DNA of 54,188 nucleotides from Acrocarpospora macrocephala (lineage in GTDB: Bacteria > Actinomycetota > Actinomycetes > Streptosporangiales > Streptosporangiaceae), in NCBI RefSeq assembly GCF_009687865.1, contig NZ_BLAE01000079.1, forward strand, positions 1-54,188, written 5' to 3'. Made by a program: the position numbers and the translations under genes. Numbering within the stretch: the first letter of the stretch is position 1; the number at the start of each line of letters is the position of its first letter. Under the pieces are notes generated by a model. That model made no database searches. It saw only the letters and a program-made list of their open reading frames with translations, and had not been told where the DNA came from. Positions 1-8,386 of this stretch are shown here, one piece after another.

Positions 1-257
1 GCCCAACCCCTTGTCTTCCCTCGGGCTCCGCCCGCCCCCGCCATCCCCGTGGTGGCCCGGAAGCGGGCGCTTTGCGCTCCCAGCCCAACGACCTCACGCC
101 CACGGGACCGCCAGCACCAGCGTGTAGGAACTACCGCCCTAAAGACTCTCAAGGGCCTAGACCAAACCCGGCAGGGCATGTTCGGCACGAAGCCGATGCC
201 TCGTCCGCTCGCGCCGGCCTCGCCCACCGGCAAGAGTCTGCAACAACCCGGTCAAAA

Positions 258-581
258 TCAGCTGGAGAAGCCCTCCTTTGGCATTTCCAGGTCGGGTTTG
301 GCGAGTTCTTCGACGTTGACGTCCTTGAAGGTGACTACTCGGACGTTCTTCACGAATCTTGCTGGGCGGTACATGTCCCAGACCCAGGCGTCCTGCATCT
401 TGACGTCGAAGAAGACGTCGCCGTTCTCGGCGGTTCGCACGTCGAGGTCTACCGAGTTGGTCAGGTAGAAGCGGCGTTCGGTCTCCACGACATACGTGAA
501 CAGGCCGACCACGTCGCGGTACTCGCGGTAGAGCTGCAGTTCCATTTCGGTCTCGTATTTTTCGAGATCCTCCGCGCTCAT
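258..581 (-). CDS. DUF2469 family protein
   Basis: Small acidic protein of 107 residues that matches the actinobacterial DUF2469 family from its first residues (MSAEDLEKYE) through the conserved centre rich in Y, F and D. The function is not known. I chose the ATG at 581 because it overlaps the rnhB stop as ATGA, so the two are translationally coupled. The rnhB-DUF2469 order is typical of actinobacteria and supports the call. No terminator is evident downstream. Confidence 0.9.
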   Translation of the reverse strand: MSAEDLEKYETEMELQLYREYRDVVGLFTYVVETERRFYLTNSVDLDVRTAENGDVFFDVKMQDAWVWDMYRPARFVKNVRVVTFKDVNVEELAKPDLEMPKEGFSS

Positions 582-1285
582 GCCGGTCCTCCTGTTCCAC
601 ACCCCGTCTGGGCCCCTGACCCATTCTCCCGCATGTCCATACCCAGCCTCGTCCGCGCCACTGTCACGAACGAGAACCGATGATGCGGGCTGGGTCCGTG
701 GGTCGCCAGGGCCCTGCGGTGCGATTGGGTCACATATCCCTTGTGCAAGGCGAATCCGTACTCCGGGTGGACGTCGTGGAGCTCGGTCATCATTTGGTCA
801 CGTGTCACTTTGGCCACGATGGAGGCGGCGGCCACGCAGGCGGCGACCTGGTCGCCCTTCCAGACCGCCAGGGAGGGGGCGGGGAGGCCGGGGACGGGGA
901 AACCGTCGGTGAGGATGTAGCCGGGCAGCAGGCCCAGGGCGGCGATCGCGCGGCGCATGCCGGCCACGTTGGACTTGTGCAGGCCGCGGGCGTCCAGCTC
1001 GTCCGGAGGGATGATCACCACGCTCACGGCGCGGGCGGTGGCCATGATCTTGTGGTGGAGTTCCTCGCGGCGGGCGGGGGTGAGCAGCTTGGAGTCCGCC
1101 AGGCCGTCGATGTCGCGGCCGAGGACGACCGCCGCGACGACCAGCGGGCCCGCGCACGCGCCGCGGCCCGCTTCGTCCACGCCGGCGACGGGGGCCAGGC
1201 CACGCCGGGCGAGGGCCCGTTCATATCCGTAGAGCCCCGAATCGCGACGTACGACGCTGGGACGGGGTCGATAGGCAACTGTCAT
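578..1285 (-). CDS. rnhB: Ribonuclease HII
   Basis: Endonuclease that cuts the RNA strand of RNA-DNA hybrids, removing misincorporated ribonucleotides and primer remnants in the cytoplasm. With the ATG at 1285 the protein has 235 residues. The motif GVDEAGRG (about residues 35-42) carries the catalytic Asp37 and Glu38, and a further acidic ligand lies in LTDGFP (Asp127). The C-terminal HKGYVTQSHRRAL block is typical of RNase HII. An in-frame ATG at 1390 would add 35 residues without family similarity, so I prefer the inner start. It is followed, overlapping by 4 bases, by the DUF2469 gene. Confidence 0.95.
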   Translation of the reverse strand: MTVAYRPRPSVVRRDSGLYGYERALARRGLAPVAGVDEAGRGACAGPLVVAAVVLGRDIDGLADSKLLTPARREELHHKIMATARAVSVVIIPPDELDARGLHKSNVAGMRRAIAALGLLPGYILTDGFPVPGLPAPSLAVWKGDQVAACVAAASIVAKVTRDQMMTELHDVHPEYGFALHKGYVTQSHRRALATHGPSPHHRFSFVTVARTRLGMDMRENGSGAQTGCGTGGPA

Positions 1286-1307
1286 GACAGAAGCAGCGTA
1301 CGCCCCA

Positions 1308-1901
1308 TCATGGGATCTTGGAGAACGTCTCCGGACGAGAGAAGAAAGCCAATCGGTCGAACGGCCAATACCGGGCAAAAGCCGTGCCAATCACGTCAGC
1401 TTCGGCGATGGTGCCGGTGAACTCGTCTTCCATGAAGGAGCGGGAGTCCATCGAGTTGGTCCGGTGGTCGCCCATCAGCCAGAGGCGGCCTTCCGGGACT
1501 TTGACCTCGAAGGTCTTGCCGGCGTAGTCGCCGGGATAGAGGTAGTTGTCCTCTTCCTGGATGGGGGTGCCGTTGACGGTGATGCGGCGCTGGGCGTCGC
1601 AGCACTTGACCGTGTCGCCGCCCTTGCCGATCACCCGTTTGATGGTGTCCTCGCCGTCCCAGCCCTTGAACACGACGATGTCGCCGCGGTCGATGCCGCC
1701 CAGTTTGAACACCACCACCCGGTCGTTGACCAGCAGCGTGTTCTCCATCGACTCGGACGGGATGTAGAACGACTGCATCACGAACAGGTGCACCAGCACG
1801 GCCACGACGATTCCGCCCACCGTGAACATGACGGTTTCGCGGAGGGTGGAGCGCTTCTTCTTTTTGGGCGCGGGGGGATCGGTCTCTTCAGCCACGGTCA
1901 C
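1308..1901 (-). CDS. lepB: Signal peptidase I (first of a pair, promoter-distal)
   Basis: Membrane protease that removes signal peptides from exported proteins at the outer face of the membrane. The protein has 197 residues: a basic KKKKR stretch, one N-terminal membrane segment (about 25-43), then the catalytic serine in PSESMENTL (Ser51) and the general-base lysine in TIKRVIG (Lys88). The box MGDHRTNSMDSR is family box E. The start is GTG. It lies 10 bases downstream of a second lepB, so both are probably one transcript. Streptomyces likewise has tandem sip genes at this site, so a pair is expected. Confidence 0.93.
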   Translation of the reverse strand: MTVAEETDPPAPKKKKRSTLRETVMFTVGGIVVAVLVHLFVMQSFYIPSESMENTLLVNDRVVVFKLGGIDRGDIVVFKGWDGEDTIKRVIGKGGDTVKCCDAQRRITVNGTPIQEEDNYLYPGDYAGKTFEVKVPEGRLWLMGDHRTNSMDSRSFMEDEFTGTIAEADVIGTAFARYWPFDRLAFFSRPETFSKIP

Positions 1902-1911
1902 CTGCGGTAGG

Positions 1912-2763
1912 TTACCGCCTCACCCGTATGCGGCGTCTAAGCGCCACAAGCGGGAAGGCCATTGTGAATCCGAGAAGGAGGGGGGCGGCGCCCGAGGCCG
2001 CCTGAGCCGCGTGCAGGGCGGGCTGGTCGAAGGTGTCGGGGATGGGCAGCACGGCGGCCCGGTCGAACGGCCAGACGATGACGAAGGCGCGGCCGATGAC
2101 CTGGCCGATCGGGATGGTGCCGCCGCCGGGGTCGCCGCCGTGGGAGCGGGAGTCGAGCGAGACCGCGCGGTGGTCGCCCATCACCCAGAGGCGGTCGGCG
2201 GGGACGACGATCTCGAAGTTGCCGATGGACGGGACGTCGCCGGGGTAGAGGTAGGACTCCTCGTTCAGGGGCACGCCGTTGACGGTGACGCGGCCCTTGG
2301 CGTCGCAGCACTTGACCGTGTCGCCGGGGACGCCGATGACCCGCTTGATGTAGTCCTTCTCGCCGGGGACCACGCCGAAGGCGGTGCCGACCCAGCGGAA
2401 GAAGGCCGCGACGGGGTTGCCGGGCTCCTCGTATTCGGCTTCGCCGCCCCAGGAGTCGACGCCGGAGAACACCACCACGTCGCCGCGCTCGATGTCGCGG
2501 ACCCGGTAGACGAGCTTGTTGACCAGCACCCGGTCGTTCTTGAGGAGGGTGTTCTCCATCGATTCCGACGGGATGTAGAACGCCTGGACCACGAAGGACT
2601 TGATGAGGAGCGCGAGCACCAGGGCGACGACCACCAGAACCGGCAGTTCACGCCAGAACGAGCCCTTCTTATCCTTGCCGCCCTTGGCATTCTGCTGGGT
2701 GTCTTCCGCGACCACGTCCACCCCGTCCTGGTCAGGGTCGATTGACCCCGCTTCGCTAGTCAC
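1912..2763 (-). CDS. lepB: Signal peptidase I (second of the pair, promoter-proximal)
   Basis: Longer paralogue of the adjacent signal peptidase (up to 283 residues). It has one N-terminal membrane segment (about 41-60), catalytic Ser68 in PSESMENTL and Lys140 in YIKRVIG. The longer insert between them (about residues 103-137) is usual for actinobacterial enzymes. A tail of about 45 residues after the last conserved block is hydrophobic and basic, perhaps a second membrane segment. The start is uncertain. GTG at 2763 lacks a ribosome binding site and sits just behind a hairpin. GTG at 2721, preceded by AGGA, is an alternative that shortens the protein to 269 residues. Confidence 0.9.
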   Translation of the reverse strand: MTSEAGSIDPDQDGVDVVAEDTQQNAKGGKDKKGSFWRELPVLVVVALVLALLIKSFVVQAFYIPSESMENTLLKNDRVLVNKLVYRVRDIERGDVVVFSGVDSWGGEAEYEEPGNPVAAFFRWVGTAFGVVPGEKDYIKRVIGVPGDTVKCCDAKGRVTVNGVPLNEESYLYPGDVPSIGNFEIVVPADRLWVMGDHRAVSLDSRSHGGDPGGGTIPIGQVIGRAFVIVWPFDRAAVLPIPDTFDQPALHAAQAASGAAPLLLGFTMAFPLVALRRRIRVRR

Positions 2764-2770
2764 AAAACAC

Positions 2771-2798
2771 GCGAGCCCGCGACATGCATCGGGCTCGC
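2771..2798 (-). terminator. Hairpin upstream of lepB
   Basis: Perfect 9-bp inverted repeat (GCGAGCCCG / CGGGCTCGC) followed on the minus strand by a T-rich stretch. It lies between the rplS terminator and the lepB start, so it may be a second terminator or a leader hairpin of lepB. Confidence 0.5.
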
Positions 2799-2904
2799 CT
2801 GCTCATGAGCCTAGATGATGCCCGCGTCGCCGAGCGTTGCCGACGCGGCATCGACTTGCCAAATGCGGTGCCGGTGAATGGGAAACGCCCCCAAAACGAT
2901 GAAA

Positions 2905-2929
2905 AGCCCGTACCGGCGCGGCACGGGCT
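2905..2929 (-). terminator. Intrinsic terminator after rplS
   Basis: Inverted repeat of 11 bp with one mismatch (AGCCCGT core) and a 3-base loop, followed on the minus strand by TTTT and a second TTTT. It sits 17 bases after the rplS stop. Confidence 0.75.
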
Positions 2930-2945
2930 CCTCATCTTCGCCGCC

Positions 2946-3311
2946 TTACTTCGCGGCGGGCAGCGCGTCGCGCTTCTCGCGGATGCGAGCCTTCTTGCCA
3001 CGCAGGTCACGCATGTAGTACAGCTTGGCGCGACGGACGTCACCGCGGGTGACGAGGGTGATCTTCTCGAGTACCGGGCTGTGCACCGGGAAGGTGCGCT
3101 CCACCCCGACGCCGTAGCTGATCTTGCGGACGGTGAAAGTCTCACGGTTGCCGCCGCCCTGGCGGCGCAGGACGAAGCCCTTGAACACCTGGATTCGGGA
3201 CCGGTTGCCTTCGACGACGCGGACGTGCACCTCAAGGGTGTCACCCGGGCGGAACGCCGGGATGTCCGTGCGGAGGGAAGCTTTCTCAAGCTCCTGGATC
3301 TTCGTGTGCAT
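2946..3311 (-). CDS. rplS: 50S ribosomal protein L19
   Basis: Structural protein of the large ribosomal subunit, at the interface with the small subunit. The 121 residues match L19 along their whole length: [26 protein letters not shown], and the basic C-terminal part [14 protein letters not shown]. The ATG at 3311 is preceded by GAGGAA. The gene follows trmD after a 200-base gap, the order rpsP-rimM-trmD-rplS being ancient and widely conserved. The gap holds a CACGGAGG/CCTCCGTG hairpin (3339-3368) just before the start. Confidence 0.97.
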   Translation of the reverse strand: MHTKIQELEKASLRTDIPAFRPGDTLEVHVRVVEGNRSRIQVFKGFVLRRQGGGNRETFTVRKISYGVGVERTFPVHSPVLEKITLVTRGDVRRAKLYYMRDLRGKKARIREKRDALPAAK

Positions 3312-3338
3312 GACGGCGGTTCCTCATCGAAGCGAGCA

Positions 3339-3368
3339 CACGGAGGTCCATCCGGCCTGTCCTCCGTG
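3339..3368 (-). promoter_or_regulatory. Leader hairpin before rplS
   Basis: 8-bp perfect inverted repeat (CACGGAGG / CCTCCGTG) within the 200-base trmD-rplS gap, ending about 28 bases before the rplS ATG. Ribosomal protein leaders often carry control hairpins; whether this one does is inference. Confidence 0.35.
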
Positions 3369-3511
3369 GGCAGGCGGCGTGAGGGACGCGCGTGCTGAGC
3401 TGAATAGTTCTGATCGGGCGCGATGCCCCGACCCTGCTGTGCCAACGTAGGCAACAGCAACTAAGTTTGCCACATCTTCAGGACTGAGGCGAAACGAGCC
3501 GCGTAATCGGC

Positions 3512-4414
3512 TCACCCGTCGGGGTTGAGGTCTGCTAGGGCCTGACGGTCCGCTTTGTCCAGATCTTGTACGGCCGGGAGCAGGTCAGGCCGTCTGATGT
3601 ACGTGCGCCGAAGGGCTTCGTCACGACGCCAGCGGGCGATCTTGCCGTGGTGACCGGAAAGGAGGATTTCGGGAACCTCGTGGCCTCGCCAGACCGGAGG
3701 TTTGGTGTAAACGGGACCTTCAAGAAGGTTCTGCATGGCACCAGGGGCGAAGGAATCGTCGGTGACCGAGTTGGCGTTGCCGAGGACGCCAGGAAGCAGG
3801 CGGGCCACGGCCTCCACCATGACCAGAACCGCGGCCTCCCCACCCGCCAGCACGTAGTCGCCGATGCTGACCTCGTCGACCCGCAGCCGGGAGGCGTACT
3901 CGACCATGACCCGGGAGTCGATGCCCTCATAGCGGGCAGGCGCGAACAGCAACCACGGCTCCGCGGCGTATTCCAGCGCCACCGACTGCGTGAACCGGCG
4001 CCCGCTGGGCGTAGGAACGATCAGGCGTGGGGTACGGCCGGCAACCGGCCCCCCGACGGCGGCAACCTCGCCCTCAAGCCCAGAAACCAAACTTTCGCCA
4101 GCGATTCCACCTGAAGAGCCTGCGACCACACCATCACCAGAAGTTCCTCCCGAAGCAATCGAAGCGCCAGGGAACTCACCCGCGGAACGCGCGATGACAG
4201 CATCGATGGCCTCGCCCCACACCTCAGGCTTCATCACCATGCCAGGCCCGCCCCCATAGGGCGTGTCGTCGACGGTGTGGTGGACGTCGTGGGCCCAGTC
4301 ACGGAGCTGGTGGAGGCGGATATCGAGGATGCCGCGTTCCCGGGCCTTCCCCATCAACGAGACGGAAAGCGGCGCGAAATACTCGGGAAAGATCGAGATG
4401 ATGTCGATACGCAT
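3512..4414 (-). CDS. trmD: tRNA (guanine-N1)-methyltransferase TrmD, with a low-complexity insertion
   Basis: SpoU-TrmD (knotted) methyltransferase that makes m1G37 in tRNAs, preventing frameshifting. Recognisable blocks are MRIDIISIFPEYF at the N-terminus, DDTPYGGGPGMVMKPEVW, RLIVPTPSGRRFTQ, PARYEGIDSRV and SIGDYVLAGGE (knot and SAM site), and VLLSGHHGKIARWRR. The ATG at 4414 follows the rimM stop by 2 bases; a TTG at 4420 is a weaker start. With 300 residues it is longer than usual. Residues of about 92-148 form a Gly/Ser/Ala/Val-rich insertion between PEVWGEAIDAVIA and RTPRLIVPTP that I do not recognise from the family. The reading frame stays open through it. Confidence 0.95.
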   Translation of the reverse strand: MRIDIISIFPEYFAPLSVSLMGKARERGILDIRLHQLRDWAHDVHHTVDDTPYGGGPGMVMKPEVWGEAIDAVIARSAGEFPGASIASGGTSGDGVVAGSSGGIAGESLVSGLEGEVAAVGGPVAGRTPRLIVPTPSGRRFTQSVALEYAAEPWLLFAPARYEGIDSRVMVEYASRLRVDEVSIGDYVLAGGEAAVLVMVEAVARLLPGVLGNANSVTDDSFAPGAMQNLLEGPVYTKPPVWRGHEVPEILLSGHHGKIARWRRDEALRRTYIRRPDLLPAVQDLDKADRQALADLNPDG

Positions 4415-4416
4415 GA

Positions 4417-4929
4417 TCAAGTGTCCAGGTCGAACAGACCAGGAGGCGCGGCGACGACCAGGAAGCCCCGGTCCAGGTCGATGTCGGGGACGAGCGCCTT
4501 GACGAACGGCACGTACGCGTCATCGCGACCTGCACGCCGTACCACCAGGAGATCCTGGCCGTGATGCAGGACGTCCGCGACCTCCCCGACGGCGGAACCG
4601 TCAGGGGTCTGGACGGCCAGACCGATCAGCTGGTGATCGTGGAACTCGTCGGGATCCTCGGAGGGCGGCAGGTCCGCGGAGTCGATGACCAGCAGCGTGT
4701 CCCTGAGGGCCTCGGCGGCCTCGCGGCCCTCGACGCCGGCCAGGCTGAGCATGAGGATGCCCTTGTGCCAGCGGGCGCCCTCGACCACCAGCGGCCCGCG
4801 CGCGGCGGGCTCGGTGGTCAGCGTGGTGCCGGGGGCGAAACGCTGATCGGGCGCGTCGGTGCGGACCTCCACGGTGACCTCGCCGCGAACGCCGTGCGGA
4901 CGCCCGATCCTGCCCACGACTAGCTGCAT
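4417..4929 (-). CDS. rimM: Ribosome maturation factor RimM
   Basis: Assembly factor for the head of the 30S subunit that works with ribosomal protein S19. The 170 residues contain the N-terminal RimM barrel (MQLVVGRIGRPHGVRGEVTV) and a C-terminal PRC-barrel (LIGLAVQTPDGSAVGEV, then the ending VPDIDLDRGFLVVAAPPGLF). The ATG at 4929 places the family-typical N-terminus exactly. The gene is directly followed by trmD. A strong hairpin separates it from khpA upstream. Confidence 0.96.
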   Translation of the reverse strand: MQLVVGRIGRPHGVRGEVTVEVRTDAPDQRFAPGTTLTTEPAARGPLVVEGARWHKGILMLSLAGVEGREAAEALRDTLLVIDSADLPPSEDPDEFHDHQLIGLAVQTPDGSAVGEVADVLHHGQDLLVVRRAGRDDAYVPFVKALVPDIDLDRGFLVVAAPPGLFDLDT

Positions 4930-4960
4930 GCGCTCTCCACAGTTACCCCCAGAAAACAAG

Positions 4961-4989
4961 CCAGGGGACCCCCGTGGGGGGTCCCCTGG
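4961..4989 (-). terminator. Hairpin between khpA and rimM
   Basis: Strong GC-rich inverted repeat (12 bp, CCAGGGGACCCC) 15 bases after the khpA stop and 32 bases before the rimM start. The minus strand continues with CTTGTTTTCTGG, a moderate T-tract. It probably acts as a partial terminator, giving rpsP-khpA more transcript than rimM-trmD. Confidence 0.65.
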
Positions 4990-5003
4990 TCTCGTGCGAT
5001 TGT

Positions 5004-5246
5004 TCAGCGGGCCTCGTTCAGGTCGACCAGGTCGACCCGCACGTACTTGCCGTCGGCGAGAGCGTTGACGACAGTGCGCAGCGCCTTCGCCGTGCGACCC
5101 CCACGGCCGATGACCTTACCGAGGTCCTCAGGATGAACCCGGACCTCTAGGACGCGCCCGGTACGGATCTTCCGAGCCCGGACCTGGACCTCGTCGGGAT
5201 GTTCGACGATGCCCTTAACCAGGTGTTCGAGGGCCTCTTCCAGCAC
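5004..5246 (-). CDS. khpA: KH-domain RNA-binding protein KhpA
   Basis: 80-residue single KH-domain protein. The signature GKVIGRGGRTAKALR (the GxxG loop is GRGG) binds RNA; the family partners with KhpB and influences cell envelope and translation genes in Gram-positives. The start is GTG at 5246, one base after the rpsP stop, so it is coupled to rpsP. The rpsP-khpA-rimM-trmD order is standard in actinobacteria. Confidence 0.94.
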   Translation of the reverse strand: MLEEALEHLVKGIVEHPDEVQVRARKIRTGRVLEVRVHPEDLGKVIGRGGRTAKALRTVVNALADGKYVRVDLVDLNEAR

Positions 5247-5247
5247 C

Positions 5248-5688
5248 TCAGGCCTGGGCTTCCGGCTCAGCCTCGGCGGCGGTCTCGGCCTTCGGCTCGG
5301 CCTTGCGGGCCTTGCGCGGCGTGGTGGCGGCGCCGGCGGAGTCGCCGGAGAGCGTCTCCTTGGCGGCGGCCTCGTAGAGCGCGTGCCGGTCCGGCTTGGG
5401 CTCGGCGACCAGGAGCGGCGGCGGCGCGGCCTCGCCCTTGAACTTCTGCCAGTCGCCGGTCAGCTTGAAGATCTTCAGGACCGGGTCGGTCGGCTGCGCG
5501 CCGACGCCCAGCCAGTACTGCGCCCGCTCGGAGTCGACCCGGATCAGCGACGGGTTCTCCTTCGGGTGGTACAGACCGATCTCCTCGATCGCCCGGCCGT
5601 CCCGCTTGGTGCGGCTGTCGGCGACGACGATGCGGTATTGCGGGTTGCGGATCATGCCGAGCCGCTTGAGCTTGATCTTGACTGCCAC
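5248..5688 (-). CDS. rpsP: 30S ribosomal protein S16
   Basis: Small-subunit protein S16. The first 80 residues ([48 protein letters not shown]) are canonical. A tail of about 60 residues, rich in Ala, Glu and Lys, follows; such tails are common in actinobacterial S16 and probably disordered. First gene of the rpsP-khpA-rimM-trmD group, with its promoter expected in the 158-base gap to ffh. Confidence 0.97.
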   Translation of the reverse strand: MAVKIKLKRLGMIRNPQYRIVVADSRTKRDGRAIEEIGLYHPKENPSLIRVDSERAQYWLGVGAQPTDPVLKIFKLTGDWQKFKGEAAPPPLLVAEPKPDRHALYEAAAKETLSGDSAGAATTPRKARKAEPKAETAAEAEPEAQA

Positions 5689-5846
5689 GGGTGTGGTCTC
5701 TCCTGCTTCAGCAAGTGGGTGAGCGGTGTCTCATCGAGTGGGGCACGACGTGTCGACCGCCCGAGGGACAGGCGCGACAGGCGGGGGTGAGAGGGCACCC
5801 ACCAGATCACGATGTTCCAACACCCCATTCTGCCAGATGTTCGTGC

Positions 5847-7361
5847 CTACTTCTGCCCAGGAAACTTGAACTTGGACGGATCGAAACCTGGCGGCAGCTG
5901 CTGGCCGAGGTTGCCGAGCGCGCCGGTCCCGGGTTTGGGCGTTTCCGCGACGGGCTTGGGCAGCCCGGCCTTGCGCGGGTCGCCGCTGACCCGGCGGCCC
6001 TTCTTGGGCTTGATCGCCTTCTGCTGGCGCCGCCCGCCGGGCATGCCGGGAATGCCCATGCCCTGGGACATGCGCTTCATCATCTTCTGCGCCTCGAAGA
6101 AGCGGATGACCAGGTTGTTGACCTCGGTCACGGTGACACCGGAACCACGCGCGATGCGCTCCCGCCGGGAGCCCTTGATGATCTTCGGTTCGGCCCGCTC
6201 GCCGGGCGTCATCGAGCGGATGATGGCGGCGATCCGGTCCAGGTCCTTGTCGTCGACCTGGTTGAGCTGGTCCCGCATCTGCCCCATGCCGGGCATCATG
6301 CCGAGCAGGTTCTTGATCGGCCCCATCTTGCGGACCATCATCATCTGGTCGAGAAAGTCGTCCAGCGTGAAGCCGTCGCCGGAGGCCATCTTGCTCGCCA
6401 TCTTGGCGGCCTCGGCCTCGTCGAAGGTCTTCTGGGCCTGCTCGATCAGGGTGAGGATGTCACCCATGTCGAGGATGCGGCCCGCCATCCGGTCCGGGTG
6501 GAAGGCGTCGAAGTCCTCGAGCTTCTCGCCGGTGGAGGCGAACATGATCGGGCGGCCGGTGACGTGCCGGACCGACAGGGCGGCGCCGCCGCGGGCGTCG
6601 CCGTCCAGCTTGGTGAGCACGACGCCGTCGAAGCCGACGCCCGTCATGAAGGCCTGCGCGGTGGTCACCGCGTCCTGGCCGATCATGGCGTCGACCACGA
6701 ACAGCACCTCGTCGGGGCTGACCGCGTCGCGGATGTCGGCGGCCTGCCGCATCAGCTCCTGGTCGATGCCGAGGCGGCCGGCGGTGTCGATGATGACCAC
6801 GTCGTGCTGCTGCCGCTTGGCGTGCTCGACCGAGCGGCGGGCCACCTCGACCGGGTCGCCGACGCCGTTGCCCGGCTCGGGCGCGAACACGGCCACCTCG
6901 GCCCGCTCGGCCATCACCGACAGCTGCTGGACCGCGTTGGGCCGCTGCAGGTCGCAGGCGACGAGCAGGGGCACGTGGCCCTGCTCGCGCAGCCAGCGGG
7001 CCAGCTTGCCGGCCAGGGTGGTCTTGCCCGAGCCCTGCAGACCGGCGAGCATCAGCACGGTCGGCGGGGTCTTGGCGTAGCGGAGCCGCCGGGTCTCGCC
7101 GCCGAGGATGTCGATCAGCTCGTCATTGACGATCTTGACGACCTGCTGGGCGGGGTTGAGGGCCTGGGACACCTCGACGCCGCGGGCCCGTTCCTTGACA
7201 TGGGCGACGAAGTCCTTGACCACCGGCAGCGCGACATCGGCTTCCAGCAGCGCGATGCGAATCTCGCGGCAGGTCGCGTCGATGTCCGCGTCGGACAGTC
7301 TGCCCTTGGCGCGAAGCGAGGAGAAGACCGAAGTCAGCCGGTCGGAAAGCGTCTCGAACAC
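5847..7361 (-). CDS. ffh: Signal recognition particle protein Ffh
   Basis: SRP54 GTPase that binds signal sequences at the ribosome and delivers membrane proteins to FtsY. The 504 residues show the N domain, the G domain with P-loop GLQGSGKTT (about 107-115), DTAGRLGID and TKLDGDARGGAAL, then the methionine-rich M domain (about 330-450; FLDQMMMVRKMGP, RMSQGMGIPGMPGG) and a basic C-terminal tail. The start is GTG with no clear ribosome binding site, so a leaderless mRNA is possible. In Streptomyces the next gene upstream would be glnD; here a conservon array intervenes. Confidence 0.97.
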   Translation of the reverse strand: MFETLSDRLTSVFSSLRAKGRLSDADIDATCREIRIALLEADVALPVVKDFVAHVKERARGVEVSQALNPAQQVVKIVNDELIDILGGETRRLRYAKTPPTVLMLAGLQGSGKTTLAGKLARWLREQGHVPLLVACDLQRPNAVQQLSVMAERAEVAVFAPEPGNGVGDPVEVARRSVEHAKRQQHDVVIIDTAGRLGIDQELMRQAADIRDAVSPDEVLFVVDAMIGQDAVTTAQAFMTGVGFDGVVLTKLDGDARGGAALSVRHVTGRPIMFASTGEKLEDFDAFHPDRMAGRILDMGDILTLIEQAQKTFDEAEAAKMASKMASGDGFTLDDFLDQMMMVRKMGPIKNLLGMMPGMGQMRDQLNQVDDKDLDRIAAIIRSMTPGERAEPKIIKGSRRERIARGSGVTVTEVNNLVIRFFEAQKMMKRMSQGMGIPGMPGGRRQQKAIKPKKGRRVSGDPRKAGLPKPVAETPKPGTGALGNLGQQLPPGFDPSKFKFPGQK

Positions 7362-7423
7362 GTGATTGGCCAGCCTAGAAGTCGTGGGTCAGGGGACTAC
7401 CCCAGGATCCCCAGCCTATCCGC

Positions 7424-8020
7424 TTACCAGCCGGGCGAGCCCACGCGCGTGGTGAGCGCGTGTTCCACCAGCGTGATGAGGGTGCTCTTCACCGACTCGC
7501 GGGTTCTGGCGTCGGTCTTGACCACGGGGATGTGCGGGGAGAGCGACAGGGCTTCCCTGATCTCCTCCTCGCCGTGGGCGTAGACGCCGTTGAACCCGTT
7601 GACGCCGACCACGAAGGGCAGCTTGGCTTCCTCGAAGTAGTCCACGGCGGGAAAACTGTCGGCCAACCGGCGGGTGTCCACCAGGACGACCGCGCCGATC
7701 GCGCCACGCACCAGGTCATCCCACATGAACCAGAAACGGTGCTGACCAGGCGTGCCGAACAGATACAGGATCAGATCCTGGTCCAGCGACACCCGGCCGA
7801 AGTCCATCGCCACCGTCGTGGTCGTCTTGTTGGGCGTCAATGCGACGTCGTCGATGTCCTTGGAGGCGTCGGTCATCACCGCCTCGGTCGTCAGCGGCAC
7901 GATCTCCGACACCGCTCCGACGAAAGTCGTCTTGCCAACTCCGAAGCCGCCGGCAACGACGATCTTCGTCGAGGTCAGGCCACGGCTGGCAGTGCCGTGG
8001 CTATAGACGTCGAAGTCCAC
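7424..8020 (-). CDS. Conservon 1 GTPase (CvnD-type)
   Basis: 198-residue cytoplasmic GTP-binding protein, last gene of conservon 1. It has the P-loop GGFGVGKTT (about 26-34), a Thr-rich switch (NKTTTTVAMDFG) and the G3 segment LFGTPGQHRFWF. The usual NKxD specificity motif is replaced by VGVNGFNG, as is normal for this family. In Streptomyces coelicolor, CvnA-B-C-D proteins associate at the membrane like a eukaryotic receptor-G protein set. It overlaps the DUF742 gene by 20 bases. A 90-base stretch (7691-7780) is identical to conservon 2 (16959-17048), indicating recent duplication or gene conversion. Confidence 0.93.
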   Translation of the reverse strand: MDFDVYSHGTASRGLTSTKIVVAGGFGVGKTTFVGAVSEIVPLTTEAVMTDASKDIDDVALTPNKTTTTVAMDFGRVSLDQDLILYLFGTPGQHRFWFMWDDLVRGAIGAVVLVDTRRLADSFPAVDYFEEAKLPFVVGVNGFNGVYAHGEEEIREALSLSPHIPVVKTDARTRESVKSTLITLVEHALTTRVGSPGW

Positions 8021-8384
8021 TGAGTACCCTTTCCAACAATCCCAAGTCCGGCTTCCCGGCGTCCAGCTGTGGCTGGTGCACGTGCACGAGCCCCTCCGCC
8101 GCCATGTCGGCGATCACCACGCGAGCCACGCCCAGGGGCATCCGCAGCAGCGCGGACACCTCGGCGACCGACCGCACCTGGCGGCAGAGCGAGCTGATGG
8201 CCCGCTGCTCGGGCGGCCGGTTGGACAGATCCTGGTGCATCGACGTCGCCGAGGAGACCAGGGCCTCCAGCGCGAGCTGCATGCGCGGCGCCGTCCTCCC
8301 GCCGGTGACCGCGTACGGCCGGACCGGCGAGGCGGGATCCCGCGGCGGGATCGGGGCACCATACGGCGGCCCCCACGAGTCCAT
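8001..8384 (-). CDS. Conservon 1 DUF742 protein (CvnC-type)
   Basis: 127-residue DUF742 protein. The N-terminus is Pro-rich and followed by VRPYAVTGGRT, the family hallmark. A winged-helix-like region follows (CRQVRSVAEVSALLRMPLGVARVVIADM) and a conserved ending (LLERVLSGLRRL). Its biochemical role is unknown; in the conservon it lies between the roadblock protein and the GTPase. The ending overlaps the GTPase start by 20 bases, a coupling seen in all three conservons here. Confidence 0.92.
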   Translation of the reverse strand: MDSWGPPYGAPIPPRDPASPVRPYAVTGGRTAPRMQLALEALVSSATSMHQDLSNRPPEQRAISSLCRQVRSVAEVSALLRMPLGVARVVIADMAAEGLVHVHQPQLDAGKPDLGLLERVLSGLRRL

Positions 8385-8386
8385 GA

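Noticed and set aside
5691-7583. Plus-strand frame of 630 codons opposite ffh
   Set aside because: Shadow of ffh; it crosses several real gene ends and has no recognisable domain.
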